The position numbers were made by a program, and so were the translations under genes. DNA of 64,000 nucleotides from Plicaturopsis crispa FD-325 SS-3 (taxonomy: Eukaryota > Basidiomycota > Agaricomycetes > Amylocorticiales > Amylocorticiaceae): contig KN832558.1 in NCBI GenBank assembly GCA_000827205.1, positions 1,166,239 through 1,230,238 on the forward strand, given 5' to 3'. Positions 10,584 to 21,522 of the stretch are shown one piece after another. Position 1 is the first letter of the stretch, and each line of letters begins with the position of its first letter. The notes under the pieces are model-generated. The model was given only the letters and a program-made list of their open reading frames with translations, made no database searches and was not told the origin of the DNA.

Positions 10584-12350
10584 ATGTGCGATCCCGCGAC
10601 GATGCAGAGAACAGAGAACAGTGCCTCCCGAAAGACGCTCGACAAGGAGATCGCGCGCCTAATACGCACCGTCTACCAGCTCCGCAAGCGTCGCAACACG
10701 CGCGTGCCCATCGGCCGGCTCCCCACAGAGATCCTCGCTGACATATTCCTGTACGCGCGGCGAAACTGGAATGGGCTCTCACGCACCTGCAGCCACTGGC
10801 GCCGCGTCGCGACACAATTGCCCGAGCTCTGGGCGCCCCTGGTCGATCCCTACGCCAACAAGATGTGGACGTTGCTGCTCCTCACTGTGCGCGCGCCCGA
10901 CGCGCCGATCAAGCTCGACTTCGACGCCGCGGTGTGGGACTACGAGCGGCACTACTGCGCCGTGGTGTTTCCGCATGCGACGCGGGCGTACGAGCTGCGC
11001 ATAAATGGCCATCCAGACGAGATGCAAGACATCACGCTTGGCATTGGGGGGCCCATGCCGCTTCTCCGATACCTGACTGTGAAATTGTTGGACTTGCAGC
11101 AAGCGCCGTTCGTGATTCCGGATTGGTTCTGCTCGAGCACGCCAAAGCTGGAGTACGTGAGCTTGAGCGGCTGCGCTGCAACGTGGGACAGACCGCTCTT
11201 CGGTGGCCTCCAGCACTTGATCATCGCCCATCCGGCGGGGTGGGGGGATCATGCTGAACCGCAGAGGCGTCTGTCGTGGTCGCAGCTCCTCAACGTGCTC
11301 AGTGCAAACCCCGCACTCCGTTGGCTGGAGCTCACGGATGCACTCCGCGGAGGGTCACCCGGTCCTGGCACGGAGCCGGAATACCCACCGGTCAGCATGC
11401 CGCACCTCGAGGGACTGAAGCTCATGGACAGCGATCTGAGCACGGGGTTATTTTTTCTGCGTCACGTTCGGCTCCCGCTGTCGACTGTGTTTATCGCGTC
11501 GTGGGATATCAGCGGAGAGATCGACGGCCTTCTTAGCGATGCGCTGGCGGCTTTCCAGGGGACCGGCGTCCAGTTCACGCGCAGCATCAGCGTCGGTCCC
11601 AGGTCTGTGACGAACATCATCACGTCCATAGCTTTTTCGTGCGTGAGCGGGACTATAGTTCCTCTGCCGCTCCCAGAGCAAGCATCACGCGGTGATTTTG
11701 AGGGCTTAATCCTGGGGCTGACGTTGCGCGCCACCCCCGCGATCTTGCAGGCCCAGGTGCTGCCCACCCTGTTCGAGCGCTTGCCGCTTCCGCGCCTCGT
11801 CTATCTGGAGATGTTGGTGACAGAGGTGCTCCCCGCGGAAGTGTGGGCTCGAATCCTCGCGCCGGTGCCATGGCTGCAGGAGCTCTTCGTGCACGGGTAT
11901 GTGGTGGAGCCTTACCGCGGGCTTTTCTCCGCCCTATCCGCGGCGGCAGGTCCCGTCGTGGCGCCTGCGCTGAACACGCTTGGATTCCTTATTCAGGATA
12001 ATTTTGACGGAGTGTCGGCTGCGGAGCTGCAGCAAAGCCTGACAAGTCGTCGCGCGCGCCATAAGGAGCTAGAGCGGCTCGCGTTCATAGAATGCACCGG
12101 GGATGATGGGCGCCCGTTCAACGCGAACATCTTTCAATCTTTGGTGGGAAGAATAGAGGTGAAATCAGTGCACACGGCCGACGAAACAGCCACGGACCAC
12201 GAATCGGAGGCGGACGAGAGTGATGAGGCGAACAATATGGTGGGGGAAAACGACGCAGCTGCAGAGGCGGACGAAACAGCTGAGCACAACGAGACGGACG
12301 AGACGGCAGAGGGTAACGTTAACGAGGTGAACGACAACGACAGGGAATGA
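10584..12350 (+). CDS. F-box protein with leucine-rich C-terminal region
   Basis: Intron-less gene of 588 residues. The F-box lies near residues 40-85 (IGRLPTEILADIF, then WRRVATQLPELWAPL), preceded by a basic helix; this motif docks on Skp1 of SCF ubiquitin ligases. The rest is a degenerate leucine-rich region of the kind common in large agaricomycete F-box families, which would bind the unknown substrate. The last 60 residues or so are Glu/Asp/Asn/Thr-rich and probably disordered. The start at 10584 (MCDPATMQRTENS) could instead be the second ATG at 10602. It lies head to head with its broken paralogue, which suggests an inverted duplication. Confidence 0.85.
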   Translation: MCDPATMQRTENSASRKTLDKEIARLIRTVYQLRKRRNTRVPIGRLPTEILADIFLYARRNWNGLSRTCSHWRRVATQLPELWAPLVDPYANKMWTLLLLTVRAPDAPIKLDFDAAVWDYERHYCAVVFPHATRAYELRINGHPDEMQDITLGIGGPMPLLRYLTVKLLDLQQAPFVIPDWFCSSTPKLEYVSLSGCAATWDRPLFGGLQHLIIAHPAGWGDHAEPQRRLSWSQLLNVLSANPALRWLELTDALRGGSPGPGTEPEYPPVSMPHLEGLKLMDSDLSTGLFFLRHVRLPLSTVFIASWDISGEIDGLLSDALAAFQGTGVQFTRSISVGPRSVTNIITSIAFSCVSGTIVPLPLPEQASRGDFEGLILGLTLRATPAILQAQVLPTLFERLPLPRLVYLEMLVTEVLPAEVWARILAPVPWLQELFVHGYVVEPYRGLFSALSAAAGPVVAPALNTLGFLIQDNFDGVSAAELQQSLTSRRARHKELERLAFIECTGDDGRPFNANIFQSLVGRIEVKSVHTADETATDHESEADESDEANNMVGENDAAAEADETAEHNETDETAEGNVNEVNDNDRE

Positions 12351-12442
12351 CTACAAGACCTACTGTAGCTCTATTACAGATCCCCGGTCTACATCAGCAA
12401 AACCACAATTTTGATCATTGTAGACAGCATAGAAAACTCATA

Positions 12443-12562
12443 GTCTCGTATCACCAGACTCTCTAGACCTTCCCATTCTGGGCCCCTTGTCTACAGAGTC
12501 TGGGATACCACCAACCACTTACATAGATAGCTGCGTCTCAGGATTTCGCGGCGCGTCGCTCT
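12443..12562 (+). repeat. Left 120-bp terminal inverted repeat
   Basis: Perfect reverse complement of 13187-13306; the match stops at 12563. Confidence 0.92.
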
Positions 12563-13186
12563 GCTCTGCACGAACGCCGTTTATGCGTCGCGATCCCAAT
12601 TTTTGTCCTTTCACCTTCATTCTTTCTGTAACATACGAGCAGCACAAAACAAATATATTTGTTCCTTTCAACGGACACGAAAATCGAAAAATTACGGACG
12701 TGAGAGTGTACAAAGGTCCGGATGTAGATATGTACATTTGGCCCACTGTCATGCGTCCCAGAGCTACCCGTAACACCTATAAAGCTAGGACAACCTAGGG
12801 TACATATTCCCGTACGCATAACCGTCGAAAAACGAGTTCGAACGGGCTGTAGACGGTTATGGAGACGTACCGAATATACACCTTGTGCAAGACTGCCGAC
12901 CCTTGAGATGAAGTTTCGAAAACAAACTTTTCGCGAGTCCCATGTCTTCCTAGCATGTTCAGGCATGTTGCTGAGTCGTTCCGAGGCTCGGAAATACGCT
13001 GTGGAAACGCCGAAAAATGCATGTACGGCGACGCTTGCTGTGTGCGGCTGGCGATGAATTCGTGGATTTTATCCACAAAACAAAGACGTAGGGGTCGTCG
13101 CAATGGGTATACGAGCACGCCGCCGAGATTTTGAAGCCAGAGAGTAGATGCAGAGCAAGATGTAGAGAAGAAAATAAACGAGGAGG

Positions 13187-13306
13187 AGAGCGACGCGCCG
13201 CGAAATCCTGAGACGCAGCTATCTATGTAAGTGGTTGGTGGTATCCCAGACTCTGTAGACAAGGGGCCCAGAATGGGAAGGTCTAGAGAGTCTGGTGATA
13301 CGAGAC
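13187..13306 (-). repeat. Right 120-bp terminal inverted repeat
   Basis: Perfect reverse complement of 12443-12562. Confidence 0.92.
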
Positions 13307-13569
13307 TAGAAAACTCATAGTACACATACATGACCATACGCGGAGGTCCAATGCGTCCCATCCACCAAATCCGTCTAGGTGCGAGTCTAAACGGCATTCT
13401 CACCGCCACAGGGCCTTTCTACGGGCGTCCTCAACGCAGTACATAAGTACTGCATATATCTTGCTGCCATTCACATTATCTTTCCACGGAGATACTATAA
13501 CCATAGCTGGTAGCCATGCATGCATCGTAATTACCTCAAGCCCAGCCTAGTCGACCTTGCCATTATACA

Positions 13570-15774
13570 ATGTCCAATGGTGTTCGTTCACGAACACCCT
13601 CGCGGAGCGGCACACCGGCGCCCTCGACACGATCACCTTCACGGCTATTAATTCCTCCAGCCCTACGATCGGCACCGTCGTTCTCATCCCTTCGGTCTAT
13701 GCCTTCTACCAGCCACACTGCTGCAGCCGCAATTGGATCTAATCTGTCGAGTAACGTCGTAAGCAGCAGTCAGAGCCTTGATAGCTCCGCGTCGTCCGTG
13801 ATCGACGTGGACGTCAGCGAGGGAATACTTGTGCAGGACGTCTATGCGGAAGTCGATGCCGTGGACGGGGATGAAGGAATGGCAATTGGCAGACTAGACA
13901 CTCAGGCCGGGGATGAGGAATCGAAGAAGACGTTACGAGACCAACTGAGAAGGACGTTGAGCAACCGGCCCTCTAACCAGGGTGAGTGCAATGCCGCTAG
14001 TGCTCACAACGCAGAATGATTGACGAGATTTAGCCGCAGAGACTCGAGTGCATCGTACGCATAATCATGCAGACATACAAGAGATGTCCCATGAGGGCGG
14101 TAAGTGAGACTGAGTACCCCTTCAGCTGAGGATCGAACTGATCATGTCATTAGGATCTCTTTACCCACCCCGGGAGTATATTGTGTTGACAGATGCCGGA
14201 AAGCCTGTCTTCACCAGTCGTCCCGAGGCGGACGATATCACAGCTACTATCGGTATCACCCAGGCCCTAATATCCGTCTTTCTCGATGATGGCGACAAGC
14301 TGCGATGCATAAACGCTGGGAATACGCGCATCACTTTCCTCCTTCGACCCCCGCTATACTACGTGTGCGTGTCCGCGTGGAAAGAGCCCGAATCTGTCGT
14401 GAGTGAATGAGTTACACTCCGTCGAGGGCTGACAACGATAGATCTGAAGGAAGACCAGATCCCATCTCGAATATTTGCACCTCCAAATCTTGAGTGTTGT
14501 CACCGGCGCGCAACTACGGCGAATATTCGAACGACGAACAAACTTTGACCTGCGTCGACTGCTAAATGGTGAAGTGCATCGATATCTCGGAGGCACGGGA
14601 GCTAAATACCATGAGTAGGCGCCGAACCATTTCTGCATTCATTGCTTGGTCGACTTGAATTTGATCTTGCGCTGAGCACATCCTCGCTGCATGCTCTTAG
14701 ACTTGATGCGTCTTTGCGAAGCCGCGTTGCCGAATCCCTCGTCCCACCGTCAAAGATGAAGGTATGAAGTATCGACTACGTACAGCACCCTTTCTTCGAC
14801 TGAGCATTCTCAGGACATCTTATATGTTATCCTCGTCGCGCGCGGGCGGGTAATAACCCTGATCCGGCCAAAGAAACACTCCATTCATCCGGCCGACATC
14901 CACATCCTCTTGAACACCATTCACGCACCCTCGATCATCAACTCGCCTGCCTCAGCGTCATGGATCCCTGTATGCCTGCCCAAGTTTAACCCGTCCGGTT
15001 TTGTCAATGCGTATATATCATTTCTACGGAAGCCAGATGACGCGCAGAACGACGAGACAGAAGAAAGCGGAGCCTCAAGCGGTCATGAGCGCGAGGCCGG
15101 TGGTGTCGCCTTGGTATGCATTAGCGGCGGAGGCGATTTTGAAACTATCCGTGGCTGGTGCGACATTGTCACCCAAGTATGCTGAACAATCCTTATCACA
15201 CTCTGAGCAGCTACTAACAATATTTATCAGAAACTCGATGCTGACGGTGCACTCGACGGTATCACGAGAGCGCTGCGGACGGGTGCAACTGAGTATTCAA
15301 TCTCGGAGCTGGGCATACCAGGCCTGCGCCATTTCTTATATAAATCGCGGCCGCAAGTACAGATAACGGCACCCGCCTTTGAAGAGCCATATGACGACTT
15401 GACGGAACGCCGCAGGCAGGCTGCTACAATTTTTGCCCGGGTGCTTGTGCTGATATACCCTTAACAGGATAGTGACGCTCTACCAAATCTTGCACGATGC
15501 AATACATGCAAAATCAGGGCAGGGAGGCACCCTCAAATTGCAGTATATACGCACGGAACACGAGAGTGTTATGGGATGGGTACGTTGCTATGACTTTCGT
15601 CGCTTTCCGGCGCCAGCTCAAGTGCCGCAACAGATAACGCAACCGTTCGAGCTTTACATTGCTTTATCACCGCGACTGCCCAAGAGCGCCGCAGTAAATG
15701 CCGCAAATGCTGTCGCCCGGTGGGTCAAGAAAGAGGAAGGTCGACTGTTTCTCAGGGACGCACCCGTGTTCTGA
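13570..15774 (+). CDS. MON1: Vacuolar fusion protein Mon1
   Basis: Mon1 pairs with Ccz1 to form the exchange factor that loads GTP on the Rab7 homologue Ypt7 during endosome-vacuole maturation and autophagy. Eight exons: 13570-13981, 14034-14099, 14154-14398, 14454-14568, 14619-14761, 14814-15176, 15231-15415, 15468-15774; 611 residues. Residues 1-150 are Ser/Thr-rich and acidic, the usual disordered N-terminus. The first longin domain opens with [15 protein letters not shown] near 165-180; later longin-like segments include [17 protein letters not shown] and [13 protein letters not shown]. The C-terminus ends in [15 protein letters not shown], typical of the family. The intron 15416-15467 appears to use a GC donor (GC-AG), since no GT donor keeps the conserved frame. 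The gene converges on the MYND gene, stops 69 bp apart. Confidence 0.93.
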
Positions 15775-15843
15775 GTGGGTCGTAAACGCTGTGCGTATGT
15801 ATGTGTAATATTGTATGAATGCTATGATATACCCTCGACTATC

Positions 15844-16773
15844 CTAGTCCAAAGCCTGGTTCATCCCCGGATTCCATGTGAGCCCCTTGTAGAAGAAGTC
15901 ATACAGATGCGTAGAATATGTCCCTTGTAGCTGTACTGTCACGGAGATCACGAACTTGTCGTCGCTGGGCATGGCGAGGTCGAGGGCATATTGGAGATTA
16001 GGGCGGTTCTCGTTCTCCGTGAAATGCATCTTGTCATCGACAATGCGAACAAAGTCGAGCTCCTTGCCCGGTGGGACCCTGCGCGATTTGATAGACTGTG
16101 GAACGTTGCCGAGCCCTGGCTCGGAGCGAGACGAAGGTGTGCCCGGCATGGCACAGAACATGGCCTCTCCAGTGACGGGGAGCCCCTCGACGAAGGCGAT
16201 CGCTTCAAAGAGCTCCTCGAATTTCTCGAAGTGGAACTCCATGAAACCGCGTCTGCCTTGTCTCTTGTGCCAGAGGTACTCTTTAAACAGGTACGAGGTA
16301 TACTCGGGATGCATGCCACGAATGAGCCAAATCAGACGGGACATCTTCGCTGTTTGGGTATGCGGTTATGAGTCGCTATACTCGATCTCGACGATTAGCA
16401 ACTTACCCTTGATCTTTACGACTGGTATCTCGCCATTATTAGCGGATGTTTCGGCCCAGATCTTGCAGAACTCCTTGTGTGCAGGCCAATGTGCCTTCTG
16501 ACAGTCCTGTAAACAAGCCAGTGACGATCAATACGATGGCATAACCAAACTTCGCTGGGCATATCCCCTAATTTACCTTGTCGCAATAATGAGCTGACCT
16601 GGTCCAGAGTCCAGACCGACGTCAACACCTGCTGCCGGTAAAGGAGGGATGCTGGCGCTCACTTACTTGCATTTAGAACATTTTAGCGGGGCTTTCTCGC
16701 TGGCTCGATGATAAAATGGGCACCCGGGATTGAAACAACTTTTGAGAAGACCCTGGTGTGTTTTCGGCGCCAT
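15844..16773 (-). CDS. MYND-type zinc finger protein
   Basis: Four exons in transcript order: 16773-16667, 16598-16577, 16506-16407, 16349-15844; 244 residues. The N-terminal MYND finger is complete: C13, C18, C32, C35, C41, C45, then H49/H53 and C57 (for example LKCSKCK, YCDKDCQKAHWPAHKEFC). MYND fingers bind zinc and proline-rich partners. There is no SET domain, so this is not a SMYD methyltransferase; it belongs to the short MYND proteins that are numerous in Agaricomycetes. The second exon is only 22 nt and completes the finger, which supports the model. The C-terminal 180 residues have no domain I recognise. Function unknown beyond protein binding. Confidence 0.88.
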
Positions 16774-17042
16774 AGTCGCGAGCGATCTACGTGCTTCGCG
16801 TTTGTCAAGGCTTTCGTCCATACAGATAATCGCCTACGTACCGCTTTTACAGGAAATTGTCGTAGAGGTAGCCAGGAGGTAGCGACGAAGAATGCAGCTA
16901 CTGTAGTAGACTCAGGGGTTCCTCGGCTACTCCCAACACGCGGACAAATTTCAATTTCATCCGTCTCAGAGGTTGTTAAATACTACCTACCTCTAGCATG
17001 TTGCATCTATAGTAGTACTGGTATCTAGACATACATAGTCAG

Positions 17043-18991
17043 CTACGAATGCCGCCGTGGCGTATCTGCCCCCAAGCCAATGTTGATGCTGGCCACAATA
17101 GCTGCCCCTGCAAAGCACGTCCCCGCATAGATGATCATGTTCTCGAATCGGCCTCCACCGACGGCGTATCCGCCGGACGTCTGCCATACTTTGAAGCGCG
17201 ACAGTGAAGTGGAGATGGGCGTCGAGAGGATGTTGCCGACGCCACGCGAGAGCATCATGTAGCCGAGGAGGGTGGTTGAGAGTCGAGGGTCGTCTCCTGT
17301 ACAGTGGCGCAGGTACGCGTCCGTGAGCATCAGCACTAGGAAGTGAAGTGGGTATACGGACTAGCAAGTGGTTTGACGAATCCGGTCCAGAGGCTTGTCC
17401 AGCCGCCTGCGAAGATTCCATAGAAGACGCTGAACAAGAGAAGGCCCGCAAATGAATGCGAAAAGACGCCCCATAGGACGAATGTAACTAGCGATGTCTG
17501 GAAAATCAGTAAAGCTCGGTCATGAGCAATCATCACTCCATTCATATATATATGCCAGAAAAGAGATTACCCCGAGGACCGTGAAAAGAGCAAGGATCCA
17601 CACGCTGAATTTGTCGGACATCAAACCCGTGAACAGACCACCAAACACAGACACCCCTAGTCAAGCGAACGCCGAAGCGGTCAGAATTAGATATGTATGC
17701 GGTAGAGAACGGTACTGACCGTTGAGTATGGCGAGCGTCAACGAGGAACTGGATTTACTGGCATGTAAGTCTCCCGCAAAGGCTGTTAGCGCGCCCGTGA
17801 ATAAAGGTCGTAAGCGGCAACACATCTATTTGACACGAACTAGGCAGCCAATTGAGCGGGACAAAATGGCCTGACGCATGCGTTTAGTATAACGAAGAAA
17901 TCGGTTTGAACGCGACGCACCAAAACTTTGCAGCAAATTCGTCGCCATTAACAGCCAGAAGGACCTACTCTTGATCCACGAACGATCCGATGCCCTCGCT
18001 GGTCCATGTACACGGGAAACGGGAAGCCGTCCCTTGACAAAGGGCAGCAGAGGGACCATCAATCCTAAAACAACGGCCGATATGATACGCAAAGTTGTTG
18101 GCATGCCGTACTTCGTTATGAGCTGAGGGAGGAAGAGGGGCAGGGCGAAGCCGCCGAAGCCGGAGCCAGCGAACAGGACGCCATTCGCGAGACCTCTTCG
18201 CTCAACGAACCATTCCGACAAGTAAGATATGCAAGGCGCATAGAGAAGCGCTACACGTCAATCGGTAAGCTTCTTTGTCACCGCATGATTGGGAAGCCTC
18301 ACATGCACCAACGGCGTACAGTACTCCTTGGAGTATAACAAGATCTATGACCTGTATCTTCATTAACGGCGGATCAATTTGGCGCATCTTGGTATAGACT
18401 GACCTTCGAGCAGTAACTGGCGCCGAACAGACTAGCCGAGCAGCAAAATGCGCCCAACCACATCGAAATTTGTCGGTACTGAGGCCAGCGAGCGGACATT
18501 GGATAGATTAGAGGGCCTTCGAAATACTTGATTGGCTCTTACAAACGGGAAAAGTACAATGCAGCGTACTTACTTGAACAATACATAATACCTGAAGAGA
18601 GTGGTCCGATTAGAGGGAGGAGGGAGAACGCACTTGGCTGGGACGCGTAGAATGGATCATCCAAGTACGAGTCGAGGAATACACCGAACGCATTAGGGAA
18701 CCCCCATGCGATCACCTCGACGAAGAATGCTGCCGCAAGCTGATGAAACCCGTCTAAGTGTCCGTTTCTTTTGTTGAATAGTCACGAATTTGCACTTACG
18801 AACGACCAAGCGCCAAATCCTGTGTCAACTGGGGCCAATGCAGATTCGTTTCGGCTTGACGCCTCATCAAAAGCTGCAAGTCCTGTTCCCTGGTTTCCTG
18901 TACTGGGAAATAAGGTGGCAGACGTAGGGCTGGACGGGTGTCGCTCCGCGGCGTTGAGCTCAATCACCTCGGGGGACTGAAGGACAGACAT
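17043..18991 (-). CDS. MFS transporter, monocarboxylate-permease type
   Basis: Plasma-membrane transporter of the major facilitator superfamily, MCT/SLC16-like. Ten exons in transcript order: 18991-18800, 18739-18574, 18516-18404, 18351-18303, 18250-17921, 17870-17841, 17782-17720, 17656-17571, 17497-17362, 17296-17043; 472 residues. About 64 N-terminal residues are cytosolic, then 12 hydrophobic helices are expected; visible ones include LAAAFFVEVIAWGFPNAFGV and VLFAGSGFGGFALPLFLPQL. The WGFPNAFGVF and YLSEWFVERRGLANG stretches resemble the conserved segments of fungal monocarboxylate permeases. The N-half/C-half loop is basic. Substrate cannot be told from sequence; yeast Mch proteins of this family do not all carry monocarboxylates. 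Confidence 0.88.
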
Positions 18992-19410
18992 GACGGCTGT
19001 AGCGCGCACAACTTACAAGTCGTTTGCAAGGTCGATCCTGTGGGAGTCATTCCGAAGTTCCCGTTTCGTCCTTGACACGTGGCACGCGCGTCGTCTGAGC
19101 GCGTCGCCGCTCACGCGCCGACTATATCCCCTGTCGTGTTCCAAACCTACCAAGCCGACATTTTGAACCTTCCGAGTGTTCTGAATTGAAGTCAAGACTT
19201 GGTCTTGAAGCTTGAAGCGAACACACCGTGAACTTGTAGGACTTGACCAAGACCACTCATAGAAACGCTACTGCGACAGTATGTGTGTGCATTAGATGTA
19301 CAGATTAGACTGCAGCAAATATCAACAGCATCTCGGTGATGCCAAGGGGTGCCCAGTAGCACCAACATCTATTAGCGGTCCAGACGAGAAACGCGTACGG
19401 GGTGGCTCAA
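18992..19410. other. Intergenic region upstream of the MFS gene
   Basis: 419 bp containing the MFS promoter and the LAG1 3' UTR. Nothing specific seen. Confidence 0.5.
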
Positions 19411-20959
19411 TCACTCGAGCTTCTCGTCATGATCCTCACCCTCATCTTCATCATCCGACCGCTCGTCCGTCGTCTCCGCTGTCATGATCGACCTAGCATA
19501 GTTCAGGACGCGGGCTGGGGAAACACAGGAAAGAGAAACAGCTCACCGCACGAGTATGCGCATGATATCTTTGTACCAGATGAGGTTCAGCACCTGGAGG
19601 CACCCGATCCAGAAGAACATCTGGTGCCGCATCCACCACACGAGCCAGACGCCGTCGGGCGGGGACCACTGCATCGACGCCGCTCTAATTATACGCAGGG
19701 ATGATGATGAGTTAGTAAGACCTTTGGGCGGGAGGAGAGAACAGGACAGGACGCACGGCATGAGATGATACTCCGTCCAGACGGACCATAAGATCTTGAG
19801 GTTGAGCCAGTGTCGGAAGTAGCTGTATGGTAGAAGTCAGCGCCACAGAGCGACTCATGTTTCCCTGGATGGAGCAGCCGAAATCGGTACCCACGTCCAC
19901 ACGACGACAAAAATGGCGAACGACACTACTTTTGCCCGTTCCCATTTGATGTAGTTCAAGATTTTAGAGAACTGCACAGAACAAGGTCAGGCCTCAGGCA
20001 CGAAAGAGTTTTTGTTGAGAAAGAAAACGTACCGCTAGAAAGGCATCAGGGATGTCCATGCTTAGGAAGATGGCATTCCCGATGAGCGTTATGTTGATCA
20101 GATAGCTCCACCTGCACGATACGATGCACCGTTAATAAAAACTCTCGGAGGGAGTACGACGGAGGCGTTGCGAGAGGCGCGTACCAGATGAGCCATAGCG
20201 TGACCATATGGTGCGCGATTAATTGGTAGTAGTCCTTGCGTGGTTTTTCGAGCTGTAGTACGAGCACGAGCAGCTGCTGCAGCCAGTATGCGGTGTGCGT
20301 GAGATAGTAGCGTTTAAATTCGGGTTGAATATCCCAGTTCGGATATTCTGTAGGTAGACACGATTAGGTACATGGAGCAAGAATAATACATGAATATGAG
20401 AGTGACTGACCCATCCAGATATATTTTGTCTGGAACCACCACGTCGGTAGCGTTGACATGATTCGCTACCCATACCGCAGTCAGTGACAGGTGTAGATGA
20501 TAGACAGGCACTTGACTTACGACGCCCCACGCACCCATGAACGCGAAATACACTAGCGCATACCCCTGCTCTCCGAACCTATCCAATTTCGCCTGCCGCT
20601 TGAGTCCAAAATACCTGGCAATGGGTCCACAGATATTAAGAGTGATGCTCTGCCGGAGGAACGAAAAGACCACGATATAGTAGGCGAGAAACACAAAGTC
20701 GAGGGGTCCTTTTTGGTACCGCGGGTCATCGGGAGAGGAAGTGGGTATATGGTGTGAGATGAAGAGCAGCGGCCGAAAAGGGTTGGGCAACCCGGGCGCG
20801 ATGTGGGGTGCTAGCACCTCCCAATTGAGGAAGAGCACGATGGGAACGAGCAGAAGTCTGAACGCGGCGGCTAGTATCACGATACATCAGTTTAAACTGG
20901 TAAATGAGTCGGCCAATTGACAGCACACCTGGCTTGACCGCCCATTGCATCCCACGCAT
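19411..20959 (-). CDS. LAG1: Ceramide synthase (TLC domain, Lag1/Lac1 family)
   Basis: ER-membrane sphingosine N-acyltransferase that joins a fatty acyl-CoA to a long-chain base. Nine exons in transcript order: 20959-20929, 20870-20521, 20465-20411, 20347-20185, 20111-20033, 19971-19895, 19822-19757, 19684-19547, 19492-19411; 346 residues. The Lag1 motif is clear: KPRKDYYQLIAHHMVTLWLI, with the essential histidine pair at H191-H192, followed by WSYLINITLIGNAIFLSMDI. Five or more membrane helices are visible. The acidic Lys-ending tail (EDEGEDHDEKLE) resembles the C-terminus of fungal Lag1. The last intron acceptor (19493) is the least certain; it was chosen because other acceptors lead to early stops. 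The N-terminus is short and another upstream exon is possible. Confidence 0.92.
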
Positions 20960-21522
20960 GATTTCCGCCACAGAGACTTCACCTGCAAGTTTCCCCGGCT
21001 ACAAATGTCGGCAGAAAAGTCTTGCTATCGCATAGACAAACCTAAGCACAAAAACGGTGTCCGGAGACGGTGGTCAGTGTCAAGAAAAAGAAAAAACGCG
21101 AATAATCGGGGAATGATTTCATCTAAAGCAAAACATACGCGAACGCCAAGCATTACAACGCTTATGTAAGCAGGTTGTCGACGTCAGTGGGGAACCGCGT
21201 CAAGTCACGCTGCCCTGGAGAATCTGCACGTGGGCGGTTTCCCTAGCGCGTCGGCTTGTAACTGCAGAAACAAAGGATAAATGATTTATTGCCATGCACA
21301 ATTTATTTAATAAATTATGGAGATGCAATTCCCGAGGACCAGATATAATACATACACATTAATGTCGACGCCATACGGTAATACAAATCGCCGGGAAAAA
21401 AGCAGCTACAAGGCCAGATGCATGTCATGATGTACGTGTATGCGAGACATCTAAACCGCCGGCGTTTTTGAATCCTGTTGAAGCAAAGGGCCGTTTTCAG
21501 TAGAGTCGACGGCGCGACGATA
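20960..21522. other. Intergenic region upstream of LAG1
   Basis: 563 bp holding the LAG1 promoter and the 3' end of the DUF6534 gene; an AT-rich run is present near 21290-21320. No gene seen. Confidence 0.5.

Larger units (their letters stand above)
12430..13319. mobile_element. 864-bp non-autonomous TIR transposon (MITE-like) with its target duplication
   Basis: Element 12443-13306 with 120-bp terminal inverted repeats that match at every base (12443-12562 against 13187-13306), beginning GTCTCGTATCACC. Both sides are flanked directly by the same 13-bp word TAGAAAACTCATA (12430-12442 and 13307-13319), which I read as the target-site duplication. The inner 624 bp has only short frames without recognisable protein. 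Identical ends and duplication imply a recent insertion. A 13-bp duplication is longer than those of common superfamilies (Mutator 8-11, hAT 8, PIF 3, mariner TA), so the superfamily is open. Confidence 0.88.

Noticed and set aside
12538-13409. Open frames of 142 and 204 codons on the - strand inside and across the 864-bp element
   Set aside because: They cross the inverted repeats and flanks, use unlikely residues and resemble no transposase; best read as chance.
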